This document shows, in pieces, positions 1 through 6,083 of a stretch of DNA of 8,249 bases (within the stretch, counting starts at the first letter, position 1; each line of letters starts with the position of its first letter). The notes beneath the pieces are model-generated. The model searched no databases. It was given only the letters and a program-made list of their open reading frames with translations, and was not told the origin of the DNA. The stretch comes from Promethearchaeota archaeon (lineage in GTDB: Archaea; Asgardarchaeota; Lokiarchaeia; Sigynarchaeales; SOKP01): NCBI GenBank assembly GCA_019057775.1, contig JAHLWT010000178.1, positions 1 to 8,249 of the forward strand, given 5' to 3'. Both the position numbers and the translations under genes were made by a program.

Positions 1-66
1 TAAATCTCGTATATCTTTTGGTATAACAACTTGACCTTTTGGCCCAACTTTCCTTCTAATAATCAT
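1..66 (-). CDS. AbrB/SpoVT-type DNA-binding protein, N-terminal fragment (cut by window edge)
   Basis: Only the first 22 codons lie in the window; the frame is open at the left edge. From the ATG at 64-66 the translation contains RRKVGPKGQVVIPKDIR, the signature first half of the swapped-hairpin AbrB/MazE/SpoVT DNA-binding domain. In archaea this domain occurs in small dimeric transcription regulators, in antitoxins, and at the front of PhoU-like phosphate regulators; the fragment is too short to choose among them. A TATA-like box sits at 89-96, about 26 nt upstream of the ATG, so the mRNA is probably leaderless, and no Shine-Dalgarno is present. A perfect palindrome at 80-91 lies between the TATA box and the start and could be an autoregulatory operator. 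The gene follows hypE in the same direction after 59 nt. Confidence 0.8.
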   Translation of the reverse strand, partial: MIIRRKVGPKGQVVIPKDIRDL

Positions 67-79
67 AATTTATAATAGT

Positions 80-91
80 ATAACCGGTTAT
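80..91. promoter_or_regulatory. 12-bp palindromic operator candidate
   Basis: ATAACCGGTTAT is a perfect inverted repeat. A wider, interrupted pairing of GTATAA (78-83) with TTATAC (92-97) surrounds it. It overlaps the 3' part of the TATA-like box and ends 14 nt before the start codon of the AbrB-type gene, where a bound dimer would block transcription. AbrB-type proteins often repress their own promoter, so autoregulation is a reasonable inference. The binding protein is not shown by the sequence. Confidence 0.45.
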
Positions 92-96
92 TTATA
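89..96 (-). promoter_or_regulatory. TATA box of the AbrB-type gene
   Basis: The coding strand reads TATAAATA, a near-consensus archaeal TATA box, preceded by an A-rich stretch. Its centre is about 26 nt upstream of the ATG at position 66, so transcription should begin at or very close to the start codon, giving a leaderless message. Confidence 0.55.
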
Positions 97-125
97 CTTT
101 TTCATACTTTTAATTCCAACTTTAT

Positions 126-1178
126 TTAACAGATACGGGGTATTGGTTCACCTAACGGCATATCTACAAATCGACTTCCTCCTACTATCGTTTTCAAAAA
201 TACTCTCTTAGGATTATCTGACTTTACTTCCCCAATTATTTCAGCGCCATTTCCAATCTCAGTTGATTTTATTTTTGCTAATACTTCCTCAGAGTGAATT
301 GGATCTACTGCTAAGAGAGCTCTTCCTTCACATGCTATATTATAGGGATCCAATCCTAACATATCACATATAGCTGTAACTTGTTTTTTAATAGGTATTT
401 TTTCTTCATCGATCCATAAGCTTACATTCGATTTTTTAGCCCAATTATTTAAAGCTGCAGCAATGCCTCCACGTGTTGGGTCCTTCATCGCATGGATATA
501 ATTATTGCTAATATCAAACTTTAAAGTATTATAAATTTCAAGTAATAGTGAAATATCTGATTTCAAGTCAGTAGAAATATTCAAACCTTCTCGGGAAGCC
601 ATTAAAGCTGTTCCATGATCTCCAATACTTCCAGTTAAGATAATTTGATCTCCAACTTTTAGATTACTATCTAAAATTTTTATTTTTTTATCTTTAATCC
701 CTATACCAGTTGTTGCTATTATTATTTCATTTAACGTACTTCGAGGCATAACTTTAGTATCTCCAGCAATAATAGCAATATTTGCTTCTTTTGATATTGA
801 GTTCATTGAATTTACAATTTTCTCTAATTTATTAAACTCAAAGCCTTCTTCTATAATTATCATGGAAGTCAGTGCTAATGGTTCAGCACCCATCATTAAA
901 AGATCGTTAACCGTCCCACAAATGCTTAAAGTTCCTAAATCACCTCCAGGAAAGAAAATGGGGTACACTGTGTGTCCATCTCCGGTTACGACAATCTCCA
1001 TATCATAATTTTTTAAGGGAATCGTCGCTCCATCATCTAAATCCTCAACGCCTATACCATTATTAACATTTTTAAAAGGAATGTTTTTAGTAATAAAATC
1101 TATTAATTCTTCTTGTAAAATTCCACCCGCACCATGAGCTAATCTGATAATCTTTGAGCTCTCTTTTTTCTCACTCAT
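126..1178 (-). CDS. hypE: Hydrogenase maturation protein HypE (carbamoyl dehydratase)
   Basis: HypE makes the cyanide ligands of the [NiFe] hydrogenase active site in the cytoplasm. HypF transfers a carbamoyl group to the C-terminal cysteine of HypE, which is dehydrated with ATP to a thiocyanate and passed to the HypC-HypD complex. The 350-residue length is usual for the family. The opening LAHGAGG (residues 13-19), VTGDGHTVYPIFFPGGD (64-80), the AGDTKV segment (138-143), and DPTRGGIAAAL in the second half are typical of the PurM/SelD/HypE fold. The protein ends in PRIC, so the essential terminal Cys350 is intact. The ATG at 1176-1178 is preceded by a TATA-like box and no Shine-Dalgarno. No other hyp or hydrogenase gene is visible, so its partners must lie elsewhere. 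The 59-nt gap to the AbrB-type gene shows no clear T-tract, so read-through into that gene is possible. Confidence 0.96.
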   Translation of the reverse strand: MSEKKESSKIIRLAHGAGGILQEELIDFITKNIPFKNVNNGIGVEDLDDGATIPLKNYDMEIVVTGDGHTVYPIFFPGGDLGTLSICGTVNDLLMMGAEPLALTSMIIIEEGFEFNKLEKIVNSMNSISKEANIAIIAGDTKVMPRSTLNEIIIATTGIGIKDKKIKILDSNLKVGDQIILTGSIGDHGTALMASREGLNISTDLKSDISLLLEIYNTLKFDISNNYIHAMKDPTRGGIAAALNNWAKKSNVSLWIDEEKIPIKKQVTAICDMLGLDPYNIACEGRALLAVDPIHSEEVLAKIKSTEIGNGAEIIGEVKSDNPKRVFLKTIVGGSRFVDMPLGEPIPRIC

Positions 1179-1206
1179 ATTAAAAAGAAAGATTTACTAA
1201 TTAAAA

Positions 1207-1220
1207 GCATTTATATTATA
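1207..1220 (-). promoter_or_regulatory. TATA-like promoter element of hypE
   Basis: The coding strand reads TATAATATAAATGC, ending about 29 nt before the hypE ATG. A centre near 1212 predicts a start site near 1186 and a leader of only about 8 nt, which fits the absence of a Shine-Dalgarno sequence. AT-rich surroundings make chance matches easy, so confidence is moderate. Confidence 0.4.
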
Positions 1221-1390
1221 ATTTTAATCCTCACAATTGAGATTTCTAGTATATTTTTTATAGTTTTGTCGTTCATAGTATTCACACGTCTTATACTTGG
1301 AAGTCAATACTCAAAACAATAATTAAATATATACATATAGATTATGATACATACTGTTATTGGAGTACCAAGTTTCGTAAGGATAAGGAC

Positions 1391-1414
1391 TAAAAATAAT
1401 AAAAATAAAAGAAG
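1391..1414 (-). terminator. T-tract terminator after the 227-residue membrane protein gene
   Basis: About 30 nt past the stop codon at 1445-1447 the coding strand carries CTTCTTTTATTTTTATTATT, a run of T clusters with no stem-loop. This is the usual form of archaeal intrinsic termination. It resembles the tract that follows the CCG iron-sulfur gene at 2365-2380. Confidence 0.5.
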
Positions 1415-1444
1415 ATTTTATATTTAATTTGTTTTTTTTCTTAA

Positions 1445-2128
1445 TTATTCCTTTTTTAACCCTGGAATTGCAAAGGACCATTTTTCAGGTAAGAACATGC
1501 CAAATGCGAAAAATACTGCTGTAAGTAGTAAAATCCATGGAAGGAGTGTGAAAATTAATTCAGCGGTAAATAGAGTACTACCAGCGGTTAAAAATGCTAA
1601 AAGCACACCAGCAATACTTATCACAAAACCTCCTATCGTCATTAATAACGCTTTCCAATCAGTTTCTTTTGTCTTAAAAGTAGTATAAATTGGAAGTAGT
1701 ATTATTGAAAGGCTACTTGGTATATGTGCTACCATAACTGTAGCTGAAGCACCAGGGCTAGACACTACTTTTACGATACCAATTAAGACCACCATAACTA
1801 AGATGAAAACTAAGTAGATATATCCATATAATTTTGTCTTTTCCTCAAATACTACAAAAAAAAGCCCTGCGGCTATTCCTCCCGGAATAAGAACTGCTAA
1901 AGCCGCAACTAATGGTTTAAGCAATATTCCATAATCATTTGAGACAATAAGTACTATACCAGCAACAAATAGAACTATGAATGCTACAGCCCACAGCAAG
2001 TGATGTATTTTTTTATTTTTTAGATAATCTAGTAACATGAATAATCCGAACAATACAGCGGCGATGCCTGTTATCCAGAGTAAAATTACAGCTCCTGCAT
2101 AATCTGAAACAACAAATTGCATTATCAT
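1445..2128 (-). CDS. Seven-helix membrane protein of unknown function
   Basis: I do not recognise the family. The 227-residue protein is almost entirely hydrophobic, with seven predicted membrane helices at roughly residues 11-34, 43-62, 70-95, 101-121, 130-150, 159-181 and 187-212. Short charged loops separate them: DYLKNKK near 34-40, FEEKTK near 94-99 and FKTKETDWK near 151-159. His42-His43 start helix 2 and His135 lies in helix 5. There is no lysine in helix 7, so it is not a retinal protein. It ends in a short basic-acidic tail (GLKKE). The first ATG (2126-2128) is used; a second, two codons in, is also possible. The upstream AGTGA is only a weak Shine-Dalgarno. Flanking T-tracts and spacers of 266 and 285 nt suggest it is transcribed alone. 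A heme- or quinone-linked role would be speculation based on the neighbours. Confidence 0.8.
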   Translation of the reverse strand: MIMQFVVSDYAGAVILLWITGIAAVLFGLFMLLDYLKNKKIHHLLWAVAFIVLFVAGIVLIVSNDYGILLKPLVAALAVLIPGGIAAGLFFVVFEEKTKLYGYIYLVFILVMVVLIGIVKVVSSPGASATVMVAHIPSSLSIILLPIYTTFKTKETDWKALLMTIGGFVISIAGVLLAFLTAGSTLFTAELIFTLLPWILLLTAVFFAFGMFLPEKWSFAIPGLKKE

Positions 2129-2147
2129 ATTTTAATTCACTTTATTA

Positions 2148-2172
2148 TTGTTTGTTTATTTGTTTGTTTATT
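2148..2172. repeat. Perfect 12-bp tandem duplication
   Basis: The plus strand has TTGTTTGTTTAT twice, head to tail (2148-2159 and 2160-2171), with one further matching base. It lies 20-44 nt upstream of the start codon of the seven-helix protein and so covers the expected promoter and start-site zone. It may be slipped-strand expansion of a simple TTTG/TTTA motif, or it may affect promoter spacing. Confidence 0.6.
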
Positions 2173-2285
2173 AAATATGATTCTTTCTCCATTTTGAAAG
2201 AACCATTAATTAGAAGTTATATAAAATATCTTTAATCACTAAATTTAAAGATTTATTTTATATATTAAAACTAAATCTCACTCAT

Positions 2286-2314
2286 TACTATAAATTCAAT
2301 TACTATAATTCAAT
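2286..2314. repeat. Imperfect 15/14-bp tandem duplication
   Basis: TACTATAAATTCAAT (2286-2300) is followed directly by TACTATAATTCAAT (2301-2314), identical apart from one missing A. It lies in the 285-nt spacer between the CCG iron-sulfur gene and the seven-helix protein gene. Apart from the two tandem repeats, a T-tract and a weak 6-bp hairpin, I see nothing else in this spacer. Confidence 0.5.
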
Positions 2315-2364
2315 TTTTGGTTATAATAAATAAATAACCTAGAAATAATTACAACAGAAATTTT

Positions 2365-2380
2365 ATAAAAATAAAAAGAA
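2365..2380 (-). terminator. T-tract terminator of the FAD/iron-sulfur operon
   Basis: About 35 nt after the stop codon at 2414-2416 the coding strand reads TTCTTTTTATTTTTAT, a T-rich run without a stem, as expected for archaeal intrinsic termination. It marks the end of the three-gene operon that starts at 5936. Confidence 0.5.
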
Positions 2381-2413
2381 TTAGAAATTGTTTAATTAAA
2401 ATAAATTTATTTG

Positions 2414-3763
2414 TTAAGAAAATTCAGAATCTTCAAGAATTTGAGAGAGATCGAGGACAGGAATGCCATCATCGGCCTCACTAGATACCAAGTGTAAATT
2501 GTTCTTGCAAAATACACATGCGCTTACGAGTGTATCAGCTTTCGTTGCTAATGCTTCCTTCAGTCGATCTTCGTTAATTTTGCCCCAACAAGCTACTGTT
2601 TCATCTAAACGGTCGTTGGCTATATCTAATGAGATTTCACCATAAAGTGCTCTTACTCCCCCACCAGCTCCACAACACCAAGCCATTTTTTTGTTATGCT
2701 TCATTTCGATTAACTTAAGACCTTCAATCATATTAATTAGTTCCCGAGGTTCATCATAAATGTCGCAAAATCTAGCTAAATGACATGGATCATGATATGT
2801 AACAACCAAAGGTTTCTCCTTAGAGCTCTTCTTATATTTAATCCTAATGTTTTTCTCTTTTGCTATTTTGGGTACAAATTGAGTCAAGTGGTATAGATCA
2901 AATCCAAGGTTTCCTTTAGTTATTTCATTATATTCTCTGGTAAATGTCGATAAGCACCCAGCACATGAGAAAACAACAGTTTTAATACCCAATTCGCGGA
3001 TCATGGCAATATTTTGTTTAGCTAATTCTATACCGTCATCAGCCATACCTGTACGGAATAATACAGATCCACAGCAAACTTCATCAGGAAAAACCATAAA
3101 TTTAACCCCGAGCCTATCTAAAACACGGGAGGTAGCAGTTACTAGTTCATTATTCCTATAAGCTGATGTGCATCCAACAAAATAACCAACTATATCCTCT
3201 ACATTTTCTGTAGTGATCCCCGATTTTATTTTTTTAGTTAGTTCTAGACCACGATTATAGGCAATGTGTCCTTCATTGCATGATTCTGATGAGCACCAAT
3301 TGAATCTATCAGTTCCATTCTCAAGAAAAGGATTTTTATTTTTTATTATAGAATCTCTTAGAACCTTAAGTTTTTCTGGCATAGCTCCCTTTTTAACAGA
3401 TTCCCTTCTAAAATTGTGAAATACTTCTAAAGTATCAATACCAACTGGACAAACTTCATGGCAATTTCCACAAAGCATACAACGGTAAATCGAATCAATT
3501 ATTAATTCCTTATCAAAATCTATATTTCTACTTGATAATGCTTTCATAATTCTATTTCGACCGCTTGCACAATCCCTTTCATTAAATGTAGTGTTGTATA
3601 CTCTACATACCTGACGGCAATAACCACATTGAATACACCGTTCAAAATCATCCTTAGCATTTAATTCTGTTATTGGTTCTACTAAATTTTCTCGAATAGG
3701 GGCAAACATTGCTGATCCTGATGGACCAGTTGTCACTAAATCTTTTAAATCTTTTTTACTCAT
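2414..3763 (-). CDS. HdrD/GlpC-like iron-sulfur protein with two CCG domains
   Basis: This cytoplasmic electron-transfer subunit (449 residues) is of the HdrD/GlpC/LutA/GlcF type, which takes electrons from a flavoprotein. Two ferredoxin-type motifs lie at the front: C43-x2-C46-x2-C49-x3-C53 and C95-x2-C98-x2-C101-x3-C105-P. The first has Arg54 where Pro is usual. Two CCG (cysteine-rich) domains follow: C198-x31-CCG(230-232)-x34-C267-x2-C270, which matches the family spacing exactly, and C327-x35-CCG(363-365)-x50-C416-x2-C419, whose last gap is longer. Such domains bind a non-cubane [4Fe-4S] cluster or act as an interaction and cluster site. Extra cysteines at 65, 157 and 162 are unassigned. 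The ATG at 3761-3763 has GAGGAG 7 nt upstream, and the gene starts 14 nt after the FAD oxidase stop. In this context it is most likely the partner of that oxidase rather than a methanogen heterodisulfide reductase; no HdrA, B, C or E is present. Confidence 0.9.
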   Translation of the reverse strand: MSKKDLKDLVTTGPSGSAMFAPIRENLVEPITELNAKDDFERCIQCGYCRQVCRVYNTTFNERDCASGRNRIMKALSSRNIDFDKELIIDSIYRCMLCGNCHEVCPVGIDTLEVFHNFRRESVKKGAMPEKLKVLRDSIIKNKNPFLENGTDRFNWCSSESCNEGHIAYNRGLELTKKIKSGITTENVEDIVGYFVGCTSAYRNNELVTATSRVLDRLGVKFMVFPDEVCCGSVLFRTGMADDGIELAKQNIAMIRELGIKTVVFSCAGCLSTFTREYNEITKGNLGFDLYHLTQFVPKIAKEKNIRIKYKKSSKEKPLVVTYHDPCHLARFCDIYDEPRELINMIEGLKLIEMKHNKKMAWCCGAGGGVRALYGEISLDIANDRLDETVACWGKINEDRLKEALATKADTLVSACVFCKNNLHLVSSEADDGIPVLDLSQILEDSEFS

Positions 3764-3780
3764 TATTATCTCCTCATTTA
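3764..3780 (-). promoter_or_regulatory. Shine-Dalgarno within the operon junction
   Basis: The coding strand reads TAAATGAGGAGATAATA directly before the ATG of the iron-sulfur gene. GAGGAG ends 7 nt before the start, and the leading TAA is the stop of the FAD gene. This tight junction shows that the two genes are translated from one message and supports the chosen start. Confidence 0.7.
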
Positions 3781-5241
3781 ATATAGTAGTTTTGCTATAG
3801 AAAAAAGTAATACCACTCTCCAGTGTCTCATTTTCGTTTTAGTCAACCTATATGAGTTAACTAAATCTTCAGGATCAAGCTTCGCTTTCAAGTTTCTAAT
3901 CTTATTAGCATCTTCAGGATTATATTTTGTAAAATATAAAGTATTTACTACTCCAATTGTGTATAAGCTTTCCTTTAGGTTTTCATAAGTATTTACTGTA
4001 ATGTCGTTATATATAGCTTTAATGCCGAAAAACTCTCGAGAATTCCGTGTATCAGTAAGACCGTATAATTTAACTCTATTTTTTCCCTCACTTCCCGCAA
4101 TGACATAAAATGCTCTATCAAAACTGTATTTTGAAGTTTTATTTGCGTAGAATTGGTAAAAAGTAGCCAAATTAGAATCTGAGATCCAATATTCTTGAAA
4201 GATTAGCGTTTGGCACCAACGTCCAATATTGACCTCTGTATCCGAAATATCTCTCCACTTTTCTTTTAAATACCATTCTTCTATACCAAGTCCGTTTAAT
4301 TTTGATGCTGTATCTTTAGCATAAGATACATTTTTTGCTGTAGTGTTGGGATCATCAGAATAAATTGCGTATACGAAAAATTGTCTCGCAGGAAAAGTCC
4401 AATGTGCGTATCTTTCAAAACTTTTATCTGAAAGTGATAAGAAAAGTGGTTTGTTTTCTGAACTTGTTTTTAAGGTTATAAAGAATTCAGTTGCCTCCTT
4501 AAGAGTTTTAAAACCATATCCAATCATTTCCATCGATGTATCAAGAGAAGTGACTGACATCTCAATTTCGGCTACAGCACCAAAAACTCCAAAAGATCCA
4601 AAAATGTCTTCGAGAGTTACCTCTCCTTGAGAATTCTTGGTTATATTTTCAATTGAGCCATCTGGTTTAACGAGAGTTAAGGAAATAATTGAATCTTTCA
4701 TAGGACCATTTTTAACTACCCCTACTCCAACTGTACCTTTTGTAACTACAAAACCACCCACACAAGCAGATTTATAACTCGTAGGGTAGCATTTTGGTGC
4801 TAATCCATAATCGAGAAGTGTGTCAATGAGTTTTAACCATGAAACACCGGCATCAATTTTAACTCTCATGTTATCAATATCAACTTCATGTATTTTATTC
4901 ATTCTTCTTGTATCTATTATAACCCCTCCTCTAGTCGGGGAAGAAGAAGAATAACATGAACTTCCAGCAGCTCTTATAGTTACAGGAATTGAATGTTCTC
5001 TGCACTTTTTCATTAGCTTAGAGAGTTCTTCTGTATTTCCTGGACGAATGACATGGCTTGCTTGATGTTTCTCTTTGAATTTGTAATGATATTTCGCTAA
5101 AAAAGAAAGGTCTCCTGCGGCAGCTTCCACTTCATATGATTCTGTGCTTACATGTGAAGGAGAGATGAATTCTTCTACTTCAGCTGTAAAAGTTTGTAGT
5201 ACATCTTTTGTTTGTTTTTTTTCCAATATAATTTCATTCAT
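3778..5241 (-). CDS. FAD-binding oxidase/dehydrogenase (GlcD/PCMH type), substrate unknown
   Basis: This flavoprotein has the PCMH (vanillyl-alcohol oxidase) FAD fold. The core covers roughly residues 60-235: HVIRPGNTEEL (63-73), the pyrophosphate loop region RAAGSSCYSSSSPTRGGVIID (90-110, unusually serine-rich), the VGG segment near 161-163, VKPDGS (191-196) and FGSFGVFGAVAEIEM (214-228). The end LKAKLDPEDLVNSYRL (451-466) is the closing segment seen in GlcD-like and aldonolactone-type oxidases. I do not find the HxGDGNxH-type metal-binding segment of lactate and glycolate dehydrogenases, so the substrate cannot be named. A final stretch, MRHWRVVLLFSIAKLLY, is hydrophobic with basic residues and may bind the membrane surface. 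The ATG at 5239-5241 has TGAGGTG about 8 nt upstream. It is co-transcribed with the seven-helix protein (32-nt gap) and the CCG iron-sulfur protein (14-nt gap), which suggests a three-part complex sending electrons to the membrane. Confidence 0.87.
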   Translation of the reverse strand: MNEIILEKKQTKDVLQTFTAEVEEFISPSHVSTESYEVEAAAGDLSFLAKYHYKFKEKHQASHVIRPGNTEELSKLMKKCREHSIPVTIRAAGSSCYSSSSPTRGGVIIDTRRMNKIHEVDIDNMRVKIDAGVSWLKLIDTLLDYGLAPKCYPTSYKSACVGGFVVTKGTVGVGVVKNGPMKDSIISLTLVKPDGSIENITKNSQGEVTLEDIFGSFGVFGAVAEIEMSVTSLDTSMEMIGYGFKTLKEATEFFITLKTSSENKPLFLSLSDKSFERYAHWTFPARQFFVYAIYSDDPNTTAKNVSYAKDTASKLNGLGIEEWYLKEKWRDISDTEVNIGRWCQTLIFQEYWISDSNLATFYQFYANKTSKYSFDRAFYVIAGSEGKNRVKLYGLTDTRNSREFFGIKAIYNDITVNTYENLKESLYTIGVVNTLYFTKYNPEDANKIRNLKAKLDPEDLVNSYRLTKTKMRHWRVVLLFSIAKLLY

Positions 5242-5249
5242 TTATTTTT

Positions 5250-5256
5250 CACCTCA
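5250..5256 (-). promoter_or_regulatory. Shine-Dalgarno of the FAD oxidase gene
   Basis: The coding strand reads TGAGGTG, with 8 nt to the ATG at 5241. It supports this start and, in the 32-nt spacer with no T-tract, translation from a shared message. Confidence 0.65.
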
Positions 5257-5273
5257 TATTTATATCCTTAACC

Positions 5274-5936
5274 TTATAGGAAAAGGCCCAAAAAGAAGGC
5301 ACCCCACCAACAGGTATAGGTAATAATTCCAGATAATTTAGCGAGACGTCTTTGTCCAGAAATTCCAAGTAACAAGCTTGTGAAACCTGTACCTAAACCA
5401 ATTCCTCCCATTACTATATGAGCGAAGTGTGCAGACCCTGAGTAGGAAACTTGTAATACCTCATTTAACGTTATAAGTGAAATCACATTTAATAGAGTCA
5501 AAATCCAAGCTGAACCTGCTGCCAATCCATGCCACATGACAAATGTAGGTTCATCATACAACACAAGAATCGTTCCGATTGTCAAAAGAATCAAAGCTAT
5601 TAATCCTAAGATCCATCCCAAATGAAGGCTATGATCATCAAAAATTTGAAGTCCATTATAAACAAGTAGTACTGTAAGCAATATTGAATAAACTATTATT
5701 AACGTCAGAATGAGATTGTCATACTTGTTATTTGTTCTGGAGTGTAATAAAAGCAAAAAGCCTATTTGTAGCTCTATTATTGCCAATATTAAAATTAATT
5801 CAATTAAAGTTACTATACTTTTTATACCAAAGATTTGAAGTCCATAGAAAGCAAGTAGTATTACTAACCCCAAAAAGAAAGTTATTACTAATACCGAAAA
5901 GAATTTCTTGTTATTAATTGTTTCAACAGTTTTCAA
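5274..5936 (-). CDS. Seven-helix His-containing membrane protein, possible membrane anchor/cytochrome b-like subunit
   Basis: I do not recognise the family. The 220-residue protein has about seven membrane helices (roughly 12-34, 39-64, 74-97, 105-127, 133-156, 168-191 and 198-219). Histidines sit at or near helix ends: His65, His102 and His105, His136 (in MWHG), His170 and His173 (in AHFAHI). Such spacing could ligate heme b or line a quinone site, but no known cytochrome b signature is met. Helices 1-2 and 3-4 look duplicated: GLQIF occurs at 32-36 and 95-99, exactly 63 residues apart. The start is TTG (5934-5936), chosen because an in-frame TAA lies directly before it; AAAAGG is upstream at a workable distance. 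As first gene of the operon with the FAD oxidase and CCG protein, it is the natural candidate for their membrane anchor and electron acceptor. That role is inference. Confidence 0.8.
   Translation of the reverse strand: MKTVETINNKKFFSVLVITFFLGLVILLAFYGLQIFGIKSIVTLIELILILAIIELQIGFLLLLHSRTNNKYDNLILTLIIVYSILLTVLLVYNGLQIFDDHSLHLGWILGLIALILLTIGTILVLYDEPTFVMWHGLAAGSAWILTLLNVISLITLNEVLQVSYSGSAHFAHIVMGGIGLGTGFTSLLLGISGQRRLAKLSGIITYTCWWGAFFLGLFL
5644..5860 (-). repeat. In-frame internal duplication in the seven-helix operon gene (28-bp copies 189 bp apart)
   Basis: Plus-strand positions 5644-5671 and 5833-5860 match at 24 of 28 bases with an offset of exactly 189 bp, or 63 codons. Each copy encodes the Y-x0-1-GLQIF segment at the end of a helix. 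The protein is also weakly alike over about 40 residues around it. This points to duplication of a two-helix hairpin, the nucleotide identity being unusually well kept over this short core. Confidence 0.6.
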
Positions 5937-6070
5937 TTAAAATTACCTTTTATATTTCATTTTTTTTATTTAATTAATTGCTATTTGTAATTAAATTCAA
6001 TCTATTTGTTTAAAAAAATAAATTACAAGGTAAAAATTAACATCCTTAAAAAATATTTGAGTTTTTTTTT

Positions 6071-6083
6071 AAAATTAAAAATA
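6071..6083 (-). terminator. T-tract terminator after ctaB
   Basis: Directly after the ctaB stop codon (6084-6086) the coding strand is TATTTTTAATTTT, and the T-rich run already begins in the last codons. There is no stem-loop. This suggests that ctaB ends here and that the next operon has its own promoter in 5937-6060, where AT-richness prevents a confident TATA choice (TTAAATAAAA near 5965-5975 is one candidate). Confidence 0.4.

Noticed and set aside
1295..1373. Interrupted inverted repeat ACTTGG...TACTC with GAGTACCAAGT
   Set aside because: One arm has a 7-nt insertion and the loop is about 50 nt. No RNA gene signature accompanies it.
1344..1427. 27-codon plus-strand ORF with a basic C-terminus
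   Set aside because: It runs through the terminator tract of the opposite gene, has no ribosome binding site, and its basic end is simply the A-rich tract translated.
1179..1444. Possible tRNA or small RNA gene in the spacer
   Set aside because: No T-loop GTTCRA motif, no cloverleaf pairing and no GC-rich stretch were found. The spacer shows only a promoter at one end and a T-tract at the other.
1445..2128. Rhodopsin-like protein because of seven helices
   Set aside because: There is no lysine in helix 7 to hold retinal and no proton-pump motif in helix 3.
2319..2339. Hairpin GGTTAT / ATAACC with a 9-nt loop
   Set aside because: A 6-bp AT-rich stem in a spacer of this composition is expected by chance, and it lies well past the T-tract.
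3778..5241. Naming it D-lactate or glycolate dehydrogenase
   Set aside because: The fold and the CCG partner fit, but the conserved substrate/metal histidine segment was not found, so the substrate is left open.
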